Shown: positions 9,340 through 18,409 of the stretch, in pieces
How positions within the stretch are numbered: position 1 is the first letter of the stretch
Layout: each line of letters begins with the position of its first letter
From: Chara braunii
Lineage: Eukaryota > Streptophyta > Charophyceae > Charales > Characeae
Assembly (NCBI GenBank): GCA_003427395.1
Contig: BFEA01000201.1
Span: 122,150 to 149,362, forward strand
Length of the DNA stretch: 27,213 nt
Direction of reading: 5' to 3'
Made by a program: the position numbers and the translations under genes
The notes under the pieces: generated by a model
Told to the model about the DNA's origin: nothing
What the model saw: the letters and a program-made list of their open reading frames with translations, nothing else
Databases searched by the model: none

Positions 9340-12328
9340 TATTTCCGTATCAGGCCAGACATGACTGGTTTGATTTTAAGATGTTGTACCTCTAATAGCG
9401 TATTGTGTGTTACCCACGTCAAATCGGCGTCCTTTTTTTCATCAAAAAGAATGTATAGGTCATTGTCTGCAATTTTACCAGAGCCCGATCCCACTCGCAT
9501 CAGGGCTTTCGCCCCCGCTTCATAGTGCGCAGTGATAAACTTTTTTACCTCCTCAAACCTGAAACGGTACTTCCCTTCCTCGTCCTATTGCAGCCTCCAG
9601 CCATGCAGCGTGAGCGCTCCCCTGCAGAAAGAGTAGTCATTTTCTTCTGCCGGGGAAAGGCCTAATTCCCACCTGCCATTTTTTTTCCTTAAGGGGATCA
9701 CCAGAACCTTGTTCCCCAGGGGTAGCGGCCCTTGATAGAGTCCTTTTTCTATTAATTGTCGCAAACGCGGGCGGCGGGGGAGTTCTGGGCCCTTTCCATC
9801 TGGATCCTTCGTGGCGGGACTGTCCTGTTGTGGCATGTCAGGGGCTGGCGGTGGGAGAGGGGCAGTGCTGATCCTTTATAGCGAGAATGTCCTGTTGTGG
9901 CGGGTCAGGGGCTGGCGGAGGGGGAGGGGCAGCCGGTGCTGAGGAGGGGCAGTGTTGTTGCCCCGTGGGGAGGGGGGCAGTGGAAATGACGGTGTACGAT
10001 GCACCACTGTGTCACCCTGTGCCAAGTTTCCTGCCCATTGGCTGTCTGAGGGAGTCCGTATTCCAAAGCGTGTTGGAGACTTGGGATGTTGTCCAGCATT
10101 TCGAAAAGGTCAAGATATGCCTGATCCCAAAAGTCATCTGATAAGTGAGTGAAGTGTGCATAATAACCCCTTAGTTGTGTATGAAGCCATTCCATCAGGG
10201 CCTTCATCCTATCCGCTATCTCCTACCGTGTTTCCTGTTGTGTTTCCGGCAAGGGATCAGACATGATTACTTATGGTGGTGGCATGGACGCTTCTTTTGT
10301 CAAAGGTTCCAGCCCTTCCACCTCCATTGGCTCTGGACCGAAGGCCTGCTGGAAGGGGTCATCCGGTTGAGTCGCGTGATCGTTTCTGATCCGACCTTTT
10401 CAGGTGTCCCTCGCACCTCCCTTACCTTTGCCTGTCCTGCCACCACCTCCTTCCCCTGTCCCTCTGTGACCACTTGCTGTTGAGATTCAACCTTGCCTCC
10501 CTGTAGCGCCCCCCCCGTATTTTCTGCGTCACTATGCTGTGCAAGTAGTCCTTGTCCTTGTCCCTTAGTTCCCCTTTCTGCACCACCCGTCTGTTTCAAT
10601 TGCTGGAGTCAATCACCCTGCAGTTGCTGCTGCTGGAGGCCCTCTTGCAGTGACCCCCCCCCAATCCCTTTCCTCTGCCTGCCTTGCATTTATCACCCTC
10701 CCTTGTCCCGCGGTGGCTGCTTGCGGCTGAGATTCAAAATTACTTTCCTGTAAAGCCCTCCCCCCGTCCGTTATATCCCCTTGTTGTTCCCTTCTCTGCT
10801 GCAGGGGGCCCCTTTGCAGCGTTCCCCCCTCATCCACTTCCCCCTCTTGCCGCACGGTTTGCTCCCATCCCTTTATTTCCAACGCAGCAAAGCGGTTGGC
10901 ATCCCGGGCTGTGTTTTTCTTAATCCCGTTTCCAGAAGTTTTCTTCCGATACACAGGGACTGATCTGGACATTTTTGCTGGTTTTTTCGCGGGGGGGATT
11001 TCCTGCCACATTCCTATTGTTTCTGATTCATTAAGGAAGGCCTCTGGCCGGGGTTCTTGCCGAGGTTCTTTCATCTGTCCGGAGATGGGGGAATCTGGAT
11101 GGGTATGCTGTGTGCCCAAATGTTCCTCAACCGAGTGTGGGGGTATCCAATGGTCCGGGAGTTTGCTCTCCAGGACCATCTCCTCCTTCCTCTCTCATTC
11201 CCACCCTCTAATCCCTCCTCCTCCTTTGGCTTCATCGATATATACCCAGCCCTCATGGCCCGGGTCAACCGTTCGCCAATGTGTGGTTCGGAAAGGGTCT
11301 CGGATCAGGCGGCCTGTAGTCTTCATACGTCGGGCTGGATGGTGGGGGCAGGCAGTTTCTGAAACATTATGACCATACTGTTGACATTTAAAACACCACG
11401 GTCTCCGTTTATGGGCCGTGTGAATTTGCAAATCTTTCCCCCCTATTCTGAAGGGTATAACATCATCGATCTGAAAGATGCAGTCCTCCGACAGATCCAA
11501 TGCTAACATTAGATAGTCATGCAGCGGTGCAACATACGGCAGAAGAGGGTCTATAAAATTGACGGTGTCATACTTTTGTGACAGGTCTTGAACGAATGCA
11601 GCCTGGATTTCAATCGGTATATGCCTGTATTCGACCCAGTAAAAGTCAGCCATGAGTTGATCTCGTCTCTCCTCGTTGCTTTGTTGTCTCTGGGGAGACC
11701 ATGGGTAGATGCGGACTTCAGACCGCCCACAGCGCGCACTGTGCCACGTGTCCATCAGTCTCTTGTCAGCATCAAACACGCCGATGACTGTGAAGACTGA
11801 TGACGAGACTGGCTGTATCAGTACTATCAGGAAATAGTCTCTAGCCCCCTCCTCGTTTCCTTTGAGGGCAGCGAGTCTTTTACGGATCCATCCGATCTTG
11901 TCATTGGAAGACTTGTACGCAGCATCATCGTAGAAAACCCAGTTGCTCGCATGACGTGTATAAAGCTCGTCCCCCTCATGGATTTTGGCTGCAGGCAAAG
12001 TTTTGACTTAGATCTTCGTTCCCCCGTGATGGACCAGGCGATCCTCTGAACTAGTTAGGAGTTTTGAGAGGAAATATGCACTGGCTGTCGTGGTGTTTCC
12101 GAGGGGGATCTGCCATGTCCGATCTCTGGTTTCCATTTCCCCCCGCTGGATTGTCAAGGATTCGCCGCTGTGCATGCGCTTGACCTTGCCCACCCAGGAG
12201 GTGGACGAAGAACCCCGAGTTGCTTGTGACTCTGTTTGCTTTTTGGTTGCCTGCAATTCTTTCAGAAGTTGTGCGGGCGGGGTTGTCATCTCTTGCTGCT
12301 GTTGTTGTTGTTCACTGTGATCTGTCAT
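9340..12328 (-). pseudogene. LINE A ORF1: gag-like RNA-binding protein
   Basis: ORF1 of L1-type elements binds element RNA in the RNP. The ATG at 12328 starts MTDHSEQQQQQQEMTTPP. One frame then runs to 10613 with in-frame stops at 12008 and 11195. The middle part resembles the DUF4283-type domain of plant LINE ORF1 (YPWSPQ near 11685, WVEYRHIPIEIQAAF near 11615) and is followed by a CCHC knuckle, CFKCQQYGHNVSETAC (11348-11395), which has six residues between His and the last Cys where the canonical knuckle has four. NRFAALEIKGW (near 10890) is a common ORF1 motif. Frameshifts near 10615, 10290 and 9870 lead into an unrecognised C-terminal part (10207-9340). At about 1,000 codons it is long for an ORF1. 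Confidence 0.8.
10430..10800 (-). repeat. Internal tandem duplication in ORF1
   Basis: The minus strand encodes GALQESNFESQPQAATAGQG (about 10760) and again GALQGGKVESQQQVVTEGQG (about 10515), each followed by AGQA or ARQA and a charged segment. The matching DNA on the plus strand, with GAGATTCAA and then CCTGTARMGCCC, recurs about 250 bp apart. The Gln/Gly-rich composition suggests a disordered linker that grew by duplication. Confidence 0.7.
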
Positions 12329-12647
12329 GCAAGTGTCTTGTGTCTGTTGCGTTCATGAGCATGTGATTTCTTTTTCTTTCGCCGGGTGGCGCATCGCCCC
12401 TTGATAAAAAAATCGTTTGCGCCCGGTCTTTTTGCTGACTTCCTTCGCCGTCATACTGTCGGGGCAGTGTGTTCGGGTGGACTGTTTTTCCTACCCCTGC
12501 CAGTTCCTCGCCCCCTCTGAAGGAAGATTCCGCAGTCGAGCCTCGGTGAATATTCAAGGAGTGTGCTACCAGGTGGGGGGGGGTTCAACTGTAAGAAGTG
12601 GGATCTGTCGTTCAGATTTCTCCCTGTCCCTCATAGACGTCTCACCC

Positions 12648-12676
12648 AAAAAAAAAAAAAAAAAAAAAAAAAAAAA
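12648..12676. repeat. Poly(A) homopolymer
   Basis: 29 consecutive A residues on the plus strand, between the LINE A leader and the tandem monomers. It could be the tail of another, unrecognised insertion or simple slippage. Confidence 0.9.
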
Positions 12677-12680
12677 CAGT

Positions 12681-12880
12681 CAATCAAGGCTCAAAACATT
12701 TCGACGTATGAGGTCAGCCAATCAATCGAAGGTCAAAACAGTTCTACGTGTGAGGTCATCCGATCAGAAAGTGGGAGGAGACAAGAGAGGGCTGGGAGAT
12801 GAGATGGGATGTGTGAGGTCATCCAATCAGAGAGTGGGAGGAGTCAAGAGAGGGCTGGGCGATGAGGCAGGACTGGAGGT
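12681..12880. repeat. Tandem minisatellite, units of 42 and 63 bp
   Basis: Units share TGAGGTCA followed by CC[A/G]ATCA. Spacing is 42 bp between the first two and 63 bp between the last two. The 63-bp unit also contains GTGGGAGGAG, CAAGAGAGGGCTGGG and GATGAG. Confidence 0.85.
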
Positions 12881-13027
12881 GATACCGCCAGAAATTGATG
12901 ATGCCCGTCACGCGTGCTAGCAACCATTTCTTCCTCCTCCGCTTTGTGTTTATCCTTCACACGGGGCTGGCTCCAGGGTCTCATAGATACCTCAAGTTGA
13001 AACTTGATTTTTTTGCAAAATTTAATG

Positions 13028-13148
13028 TTCCCGTTCCTGTTCCTGTTCCTGGTACTGGTACTGGTACTGGTACTGGTCCTTTTCCTGTTCTTGCTCCTGG
13101 TCCTGGTCCTTTTGCTGTTCTTCGCTCCTGGTCCTGCTCCTTGTCCTT
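13028..13148. repeat. Hexanucleotide repeat block 1
   Basis: Successive sub-blocks are (GTTCCT)n, (GGTACT)n with four copies, then variants CCTGGT, TTGCTC and CCTGCT. The period of six is clear and the units drift along the block. Confidence 0.85.
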
Positions 13149-13257
13149 TCACAAGTATTCAGTCTTCAAGTTGGTGGTTTCATCTTGGATTGTGTGTGGC
13201 TGAGGAAAGGATTGAGCTGAGCTGTCCAAGCAGGAGCACACTGTGCACTGGTAGTGT

Positions 13258-13325
13258 GCGTGGTCCTGCTCCTTGTCCTAATCCTTGTCCTGACCTTTGT
13301 CCTGATCCTAATGCTCCTGATCATG
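13258..13325. repeat. Hexanucleotide repeat block 2
   Basis: A second, more diverged tract of the same CCTGNT/CCTTGT hexamer, about 110 bp after block 1. Confidence 0.75.
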
Positions 13326-13491
13326 GTCCAATCGCCACGTCCTATCATAACTACCTGGATGGTGGACCCCATTGGCTATCATCACCAGAAGAACGGAGGG
13401 TCTCAAAGGCATTGGCGTGGTACTCCATTTTCTTGCCAATGACAATTTGAAACATATGGAATGCATGTTGGAGCATTGGATTGAACTTATG

Positions 13492-13636
13492 TAAGCCACC
13501 AGTACTTCAGCATGCGTACAGCCAGCCATTGCTACAGTGCTGTGACCTTTCCACTTCAGTGAACATATTCCAGCGCCCCAGGCCCATTCATCCAAGCAGA
13601 TTGCAGCCCGTGACTTTTGGAAGTACTGGTGGCTTA
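13492..13636. repeat. 17-bp perfect inverted repeat with 111-bp loop
   Basis: TAAGCCACCAGTACTTC at 13492-13508 is exactly complementary to 13620-13636. The flanks do not match, so the arms are exactly 17 bp. A small foldback element or a cruciform-prone site is possible. No ORF is supported in 13490-13900. Confidence 0.75.
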
Positions 13637-13894
13637 AGGCTATTCCACCTGGCTGGGCAGGAGTGTGCAAGGGGAAATTGTACTTATTATGGTTGTTCAG
13701 ACGTATTCCACCTCTAAGTGGCTGAACAGAGAGGAAGTGGAAACGGAGAAAAAGAAGGGCACAGGTTTGCGAAGAAGAGAACACGTGCAATTACCTGGGA
13801 AGCAGTGGGGAGACATGTGGAATCACCTCCTACTTTGCATGTCATCCATGCACAGCGCCCTGTCATATTTCTCCTCAGGATTGGTGAAGAGTAG

Positions 13895-13898
<4 letters not shown>

Positions 13899-13928
<30 letters not shown>
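13899..13928. repeat. (GA)n microsatellite
   Basis: About 15 uninterrupted GA units. Confidence 0.95.
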
Positions 13929-13931
<3 letters not shown>

Positions 13932-14017
13932 GAAGAGGGGTCGGAATGAAAGGTCCAAGGGAAAAGGCAAGGGCAATAAATGCTCCTTCCCCCGTCGATA
14001 CTTGTTTTCAATTGACA

Positions 14018-14158
14018 GGGACGCTGGATCCACTTTGAATTCCAGCACGCTGCAGCTCCGCACCAATAATAGACTGGAGCCATTGAGTGTGTGGGCGAAT
14101 GCTCTTATCACCCTCGAGAAGAGGGACCACAGATCATGTTTCAGGGGGCGAAAAAAAA
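14018..14158 (+). mobile_element. Tail-only LINE copy (3' UTR core plus poly(A))
   Basis: This starts GGGACGCTGGATCC, contains the core (CCAGC...GCAG...CACCAATAATAG) and CTCTTATCACC, and ends in eight A at 14151-14158. In this orientation it matches the LINE 3' UTR of copy 25434-25567. It is best read as a severely 5'-truncated LINE insertion on the plus strand. A SINE sharing the LINE tail is the alternative. Confidence 0.6.
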
Positions 14159-14193
14159 GACGACAGAGATTTTCAGGTGATGTGGACCCTCCA

Positions 14194-14364
14194 GGGGCGA
14201 CGTCTCACAAGCACAGAGGATGGGACTTAACACATGATTCTGGACGTGTTTGTAGAGAGGTGCATAAAATTGTGATTGAAATGCTTTAAATTTCTGCATC
14301 TGTGTGAAACACGTCCAGATTCATGCGCTTCATCCAATCCTCTTTGCGTGTGGGACCTCGGCCC
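14194..14364. repeat. Long inverted repeat (foldback), 58-bp arms
   Basis: The arms at 14194-14251 and 14307-14364 are inverted copies at roughly 80 percent identity by eye, with the innermost CTGGACGTGTTT/AAACACGTCCAG perfect. The loop is 55 bp. Shared landmarks are GAGGAT-GGA and CACA-GCA. The structure resembles a short foldback transposon. No coding content. Confidence 0.78.
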
Positions 14365-14682
14365 AGTTCTGATGTCTTTCTTTTTTTTTTTGTTGAAAAA
14401 ATGGCGGGCTGCAGACAAGAAGTGGGGCGGCCATGGGTCCACTTATAGAGAGGAAGTAAAGGTGGTGGTCCACGGATCAAGCTAAGAAGCCCACCTGCCC
14501 TGTAGTAATTCGTGGCCTCTGCAGCCTGCGAATTTTGATTCTACCCCGGGCCAGCTCTGTCAGCCCAATGCATGGACTATGTGGGGTCAAATGATGCACA
14601 TTGGCAACCACTCCCTGGGGAAACCAGACGGGTCTCCCATCCATTTTGTGCAGGGCACGTGTGTTTTTCCCTTTCGGGAACG
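14365..14682. other. No recognised feature
   Basis: Apart from an 11-base T run near 14382, I see no ORF, repeat or motif I can support in this stretch. Confidence 0.6.
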
Positions 14683-14935
14683 TTTTTTTTTTTTTTTAAT
14701 AGGAAAATCTTCCCTGCAGGTTTCCAGTTCCCGGGTGATATAAACATCCCCGCTAAGTGGGCCTGCTTCGGAGCCCCCATCTATTGGCCGGGGGCAGGAC
14801 CTGCTGGAAAGCATCAGAGAGCTCCGGCAGGTGGGACGTTAATCACCCCCAGGCTGGCGTCCTTGCCAATGGGATTGACCACCCTGGAAAGGGGCCCAGT
14901 AGACTGCAGAGCAGTGGGTTGCTGGCAGAGCCAGA
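14683..14935 (-). mobile_element. Tail-only LINE copy, diverged
   Basis: The T run 14683-14697 is the antisense poly(A). GGTGATATAAACATCCCC and then CTATTGGCCGGGGGCAGGAC-CTGCTGGAAA (14781-14810) match the LINE 3' UTR core, and GGATTGACC near 14872 matches its sub-repeat. It lies just upstream of the LINE C tail in the same orientation, so it could be a separate truncated insertion or a local duplication. Confidence 0.55.
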
Positions 14936-14990
14936 AACAGAGAGTGCTCCCTCTCAATGATTGTAGCACCAAGAAAGGTACAGGGCTTTC

Positions 14991-15255
14991 TTTTTTTTTT
15001 TCAAACGAAAATCCTGCTAGGAGAGGTGATAATAGCATCCCCCCCTAGCAGGTTTCCTGGTTACTCCAATCTATTGGTGGGGAGCCGCACCTGCTGGAAA
15101 CCGGGTCCAGCGTCCCATCTTACATCAAGCAGATACTCAGGGGATTAACTGTGCAGTTGTCAGGAGATAAGGTGGTCACTTCAACCCTACTGCTAAGGAA
15201 CGCCTGTCAGTATTGATTGCTCTGGATTCCAGAGGATTGACTGAACAGGTCATTC
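14991..15255 (-). mobile_element. LINE C 3' UTR distal part and poly(A) tail
   Basis: The T run 14991-15001 is the antisense tail. GGTGATAATAGCATCC, the core at 15071-15117 and the sub-repeats GGATTAACTGTGCAG (15140) and CAGTATTGATTGCTCTGG (15209) follow in the same order as in the LINE A 3' UTR. The copy stops exactly at the LTR element edge, and its continuation lies on the far side at 24332-24390. Attribution to LINE C rests on orientation and order. Confidence 0.6.
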
Positions 15256-17674
15256 TGTGACGCCCAAACCTCACGCCCAACACGACTTCCTGATCGGAGT
15301 GGGATGGGGGCCTGGAAGTGCAAAAAAAGGGGGTGTGCCAAGGATTTTAGGAAAGTGGGGGTGGAGTCCCAGGTCGGAACTGAGATCTCCTGTGGCAAGT
15401 TTTAGGGACAACGGTGCAAAATGGTGTGCACGGATCGTATCTGGCGTTTCAGCCTTCGGGGAGGGGGCTATGGCCTCTGCCAGTGGCGTCGCCGCGGTCG
15501 GTCTCTTGTCTGGTGGATTGATGGGACATCGTGGCGGTCGTGCTGCTGTCGGCGCCGCTCGTAACAAGCTTCGGAACCCGACGGGGCGGGCCGTAAGCGG
15601 AGGCTGTGCAATCGCTGGTCAGCTTCGGTTCGAGTTCGGTGGATAAATCCCGAAGCTTGGCGTGTCTGGTACTGCTGGCAATCCTTGCACGGTGCGCTGG
15701 ACCAATAGCGAGCAATGGAATTCCATGGTACCACTGTGAGCTGCTGATATGGAAGGAGGAGATGGAAGGAAGGGAAGCTGGTATTAATAACGACGAAGCC
15801 CGGGGATATGTAGTATTGAGTATTGTCCGTATCTGGGTAGTCTGGGCCCCTAGGGTCGCTGGTTATAGCCCAGTGGAATCCCCACGCACAGTCGGTCGTT
15901 CTCTGTCAGATAGGGGAATTTCGGGTTTCTCAAGTTTCCCCGTCGACTGAGTTGTTCGCCTTCCCGGTACTCGCGATACTTCGGATCCCTCAGGCTTTCA
16001 CGATCGGTGATCCAAAAGGGACTTTCCTCAACCATATTCGGATAATGAATTCGATTTCCCGCATCCCTCTGATAAATTCGAGGTCGGCTCATGCAGACGT
16101 GCTCGTACGCCGCAACTTGGTTTTTCGAGATCTCGGTCGTACGTGAGTGTGCGCAAGAGCGACTGTGAATCAGGCTCGGGTTTCCTGTGTCGCGATAGCG
16201 ATTGTATCCTACATGCAACTATCCTACTCATGCTATGTAGGGTGAGATCCAGATGTTTCATTCATATCCATACCATTCACGTGACAAAAAGGAGAGGAAA
16301 GGGGGAAAGGACAATCAACATCTCATAGCGTTCTTGGTGGCCTTATGACGATCAAGGACTAATAATAAAAACCCAACATCGGTAGCGGGTGTTTTCGATC
16401 AGATGCAGATGGATGATAGAATTAGACAAGCATCGCAAAACAAGATCGGGAATCCGAAAAGATCACTAATGAAGAAGAATTCACACCCATTCATGCACAC
16501 ATACGAGGCAAAAACGACAAAGAAAATTCAAGACGATTTACAAGGAAAGGTTAAAAAAGGCCGCGACAAAACTCGGCCATAGCAGAAGCCAAAATAATAC
16601 AGACGAGCAAAAGAAAGGATTTCATCTCGCACCCACAACTGCTCTCTCTTTCTCTCTCTGCTCCACGTTTCTAATGCGGGCAGTCCGCCGCCTCGCATCA
16701 ACACAAAGTTGTCACCCCTCTTGGTTCGAGCATGCAAGCCAGGTTCGCCCGTGCGCCACAGTCCGTTGCGGTCCCGCACGTCAACCCCGCATACCCGACA
16801 CCAGCTCATCGGATCGCCCAACTCTCGCACTCACTCACCTTCCAAACTTGCTCATTAGCCGACCCTCACTGATCACGCTAACCTTGAAATTCTTAGAGAG
16901 TAGACTAATCACGTTTGCAAAATTTATAGCATGCGTGCCTATGTGAAAAGTACGGGATTAAGCTCAGGTGGACAAAAGGAGAATAGATGAAGTGCCTACG
17001 TCTGCATGGCCAGGCCGCAGCGTGGGGGTCGCAACCACACTCCACGCATCGATTCGGTCATGCAACCGCTCCGGCCAATTAGAACAGAGTATGTAAGGCG
17101 AGGAAAAAGGAGAAGGCGGGCAAACACGAGGAAACCAAGAAGGAAGAAGGATACAGTTACAATCACGCCAGCCAAAAACGACAGTTACACAAGATTAAGG
17201 GCGCGACCCAGTCAGAGCCCAATTCCCATCGCGGCAAGATGCGCGCAAAATCGGCACAATAAAATTTAGAGTACATAAATTCCTAGCCTGCCCTAATTGC
17301 AAAAGGAAATTCCGAAAAAGCAGAAGAGAAAAACAATTCCGCAAGCCCGTGGGGGCTCGACATCAGTTGAAAATTCGAAAACAACATTCCTGCGCGATAA
17401 TAGCCGCAAAATTCCCAGTGCCCACAACAGAACAAGAAAAAAGTTATGGCATAATTATTTCTTGCGCTCGCCAAGGCACGACTACCCAACCGTTGGCACG
17501 GGATTTTTCCGACACCGATCCAACAATTTCTAGCAGAAGACAAAAAGAAACGAGGGCATCCATGCAACTAGCCCGGCCGACCCATCTTCCCACAGCTCAC
17601 CAATTCAACCTGTCGTTTTTCCCCAAGCAGCTTCGCGGAGGAAGTTGCGCGATTTCAGAAAACAATTCGTCACA
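15256..17674 (-). repeat. 3' LTR (left copy)
   Basis: 2,419 bp, beginning TGTGACGCCCAAACC on the plus strand and ending AATTCGTCACA. It differs from the right LTR by small indels, for example an extra GCGTCGCCGCGGTCGGTCTC-like segment near 15485, and by scattered substitutions rich in G/A and C/T changes. In one hand-aligned stretch of about 270 bp I counted roughly 16 differences, so the insertion is old. Open frames here are not supported as genes. Confidence 0.9.
16921..16930 (-). promoter_or_regulatory. Candidate TATA box, 3' LTR copy
   Basis: The minus strand reads GCTATAAATT, about 745 bp from the LTR start. The same sequence is at 23577-23586 in the other LTR. Its retention in both copies and its place in a plausible U3 make it a reasonable core promoter, without proof. 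Confidence 0.35.
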
Positions 17675-17811
17675 TCTGTGACGCCCAGGGGGTTTCAATC
17701 TCGTGCCAGCTCCTGCTTGCACCCATATCTCTTCAAGGTGCACGTGTCATTACCGTAGGATAAGAGTGTGGAAGTCATCTTGCTGACTCGTCACGATCCT
17801 TGGACCCATCT

Positions 17812-18400
17812 TTAGTGTCCCGAGGGAGGGGGGTAAGGGAATCGGAATACGGAGGCGGGGGGTGGGGGATGTTCTCTCGGGAGTGTGGGCAAGAAGCTCT
17901 CCATTACTGCTACCGTCCAAGGCAGTTCAAGGTACCTGACGGTGTGGTGTATGAGCGGGAAACGATGGCTGCCATAGGGAAGAGAAGCAAGGTAGTCCGG
18001 ATAGAGAGTGGAAAAGGTGCGAAGTAAGGCCGCGCGGAATTGCTCGTGATCTGCGCACAGAGGAATAGTTTCTGTGATAGTGCAGTAGACTTCGATTACA
18101 TTGTGATCCCGCCACGTGGCGCTGAAAAGAAGGACGTGAAGGCAAAAGGAGGGGAAGACACACTTAGTAGTGGGATGCGGGTACACTGTGGCGGCGAGGC
18201 GGGTAGTGTAAAATTGGTAGAAGAGGGAAGAGGGGAAGGGATTTTGGGGAAATGTGAGCGGGGTATCGATTTGCCAAAGTGTAAGGTAATCAAGGGGACG
18301 ACGGGATAATAATTGGGGACGTGGCCCGATGCCCCGCATCGGCACGTGCTCGAACAGAGGGACGGGGGGAAGGGGAGGGGGAACGGCTCCGTTGCCTCCG
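17812..18400 (-). CDS. Unrecognised ORF between RT and 3' LTR
   Basis: An open minus-strand frame runs to the stop at 17812 without interruption from at least 18400. Technically it opens at 18522, but the first 40 codons overlap RT in another frame. It contains LFYQFYTTRLAATVYPHP, CADHEQFRAALLRTFSTL and YPDYLASLPYGSHRFPLI, and a Pro-rich C-terminus. It is unbroken while every other frame in this element is broken. No signal peptide or known motif is clear. It could be captured host sequence, a decayed integrase in a wrong frame, or chance. Function is unknown. Confidence 0.3.
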
Positions 18401-18409
18401 CGTCGACGC

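Larger units (their letters stand above)
3541..12880 (-). mobile_element. LINE A: near full-length L1-type retrotransposon
   Basis: The minus strand reads, 5' to 3': leader with tandem monomers (12880-12329), ORF1 (12328-9340), ORF2 with AP-endonuclease, RT and zinc-binding tail (9140-4157), a 3' UTR (4156-3562) and an A-rich tail (T-rich on the plus strand at 3541-3557). ORF1 with a CCHC knuckle plus an apurinic-type endonuclease and no RNase H is the L1-like arrangement. Without the 525-bp insertion at 6502-7026 the element is about 8.8 kb, long for a plant L1. Many stops and frameshifts make it inactive. The ORF boundaries are firm. The outer 5' end is inferred from the monomers and a weak target-duplication match. 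Confidence 0.75.
12329..12880 (-). promoter_or_regulatory. LINE A 5' leader with tandem monomers
   Basis: The region upstream of the ORF1 start has no recognised ORF. It holds a 29-base A run (12648-12676 on the plus strand) and then three repeats of TGAGGTCAKCCRATCA at 12709, 12751 and 12814 on the plus strand. Downstream of that motif, GAAAGTGGGAGGAG and AGAGAGGGCTGGG recur with a 63-bp period (about 12766-12862). On the element strand the motif reads as an ATTGG (inverted CCAAT) box next to TGACCTCA. Tandem promoter monomers are known in the 5' UTR of some mammalian L1s. Promoter function here is inference. Confidence 0.45.
12881..13490. other. Non-coding stretch with two hexamer repeat blocks
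   Basis: Degenerate 6-mers of the form TTCCTG/GTACTG/GTCCTG fill about 13028-13148 and 13258-13325. Open frames across them only give dipeptide runs such as Val-Pro or Gly-Thr and are artefacts of the repeat. No other gene signal is visible. Confidence 0.7.

Noticed and set aside
10493-10923. Plus-strand Pro/Cys/Ser-rich ORFs
   Set aside because: They are antisense shadows of the Gln/Gly-rich ORF1 linker.
13004-13450. 148-codon ORF with dipeptide repeats
   Set aside because: The residues simply translate the hexamer repeat. All six frames give comparable runs.
13665-13740. EIVLIMVV...STSKW resembling an integrase core strand (ILVVVDRFSK)
   Set aside because: The match covers about 15 residues with no D,D,E residues or flanking homology in any frame.
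13308-13790. 160-codon minus-strand ORF
   Set aside because: It crosses the 17-bp inverted repeat and the edge of the hexamer block, has no motif, and no relative in the window.
15257-15646. 129-codon plus-strand ORF in the left LTR with a partner at 21984-22313
   Set aside because: The two copies are the same LTR segment, the frame carries indels between copies, and the composition shows no protein motif. Conservation comes from LTR duplication.
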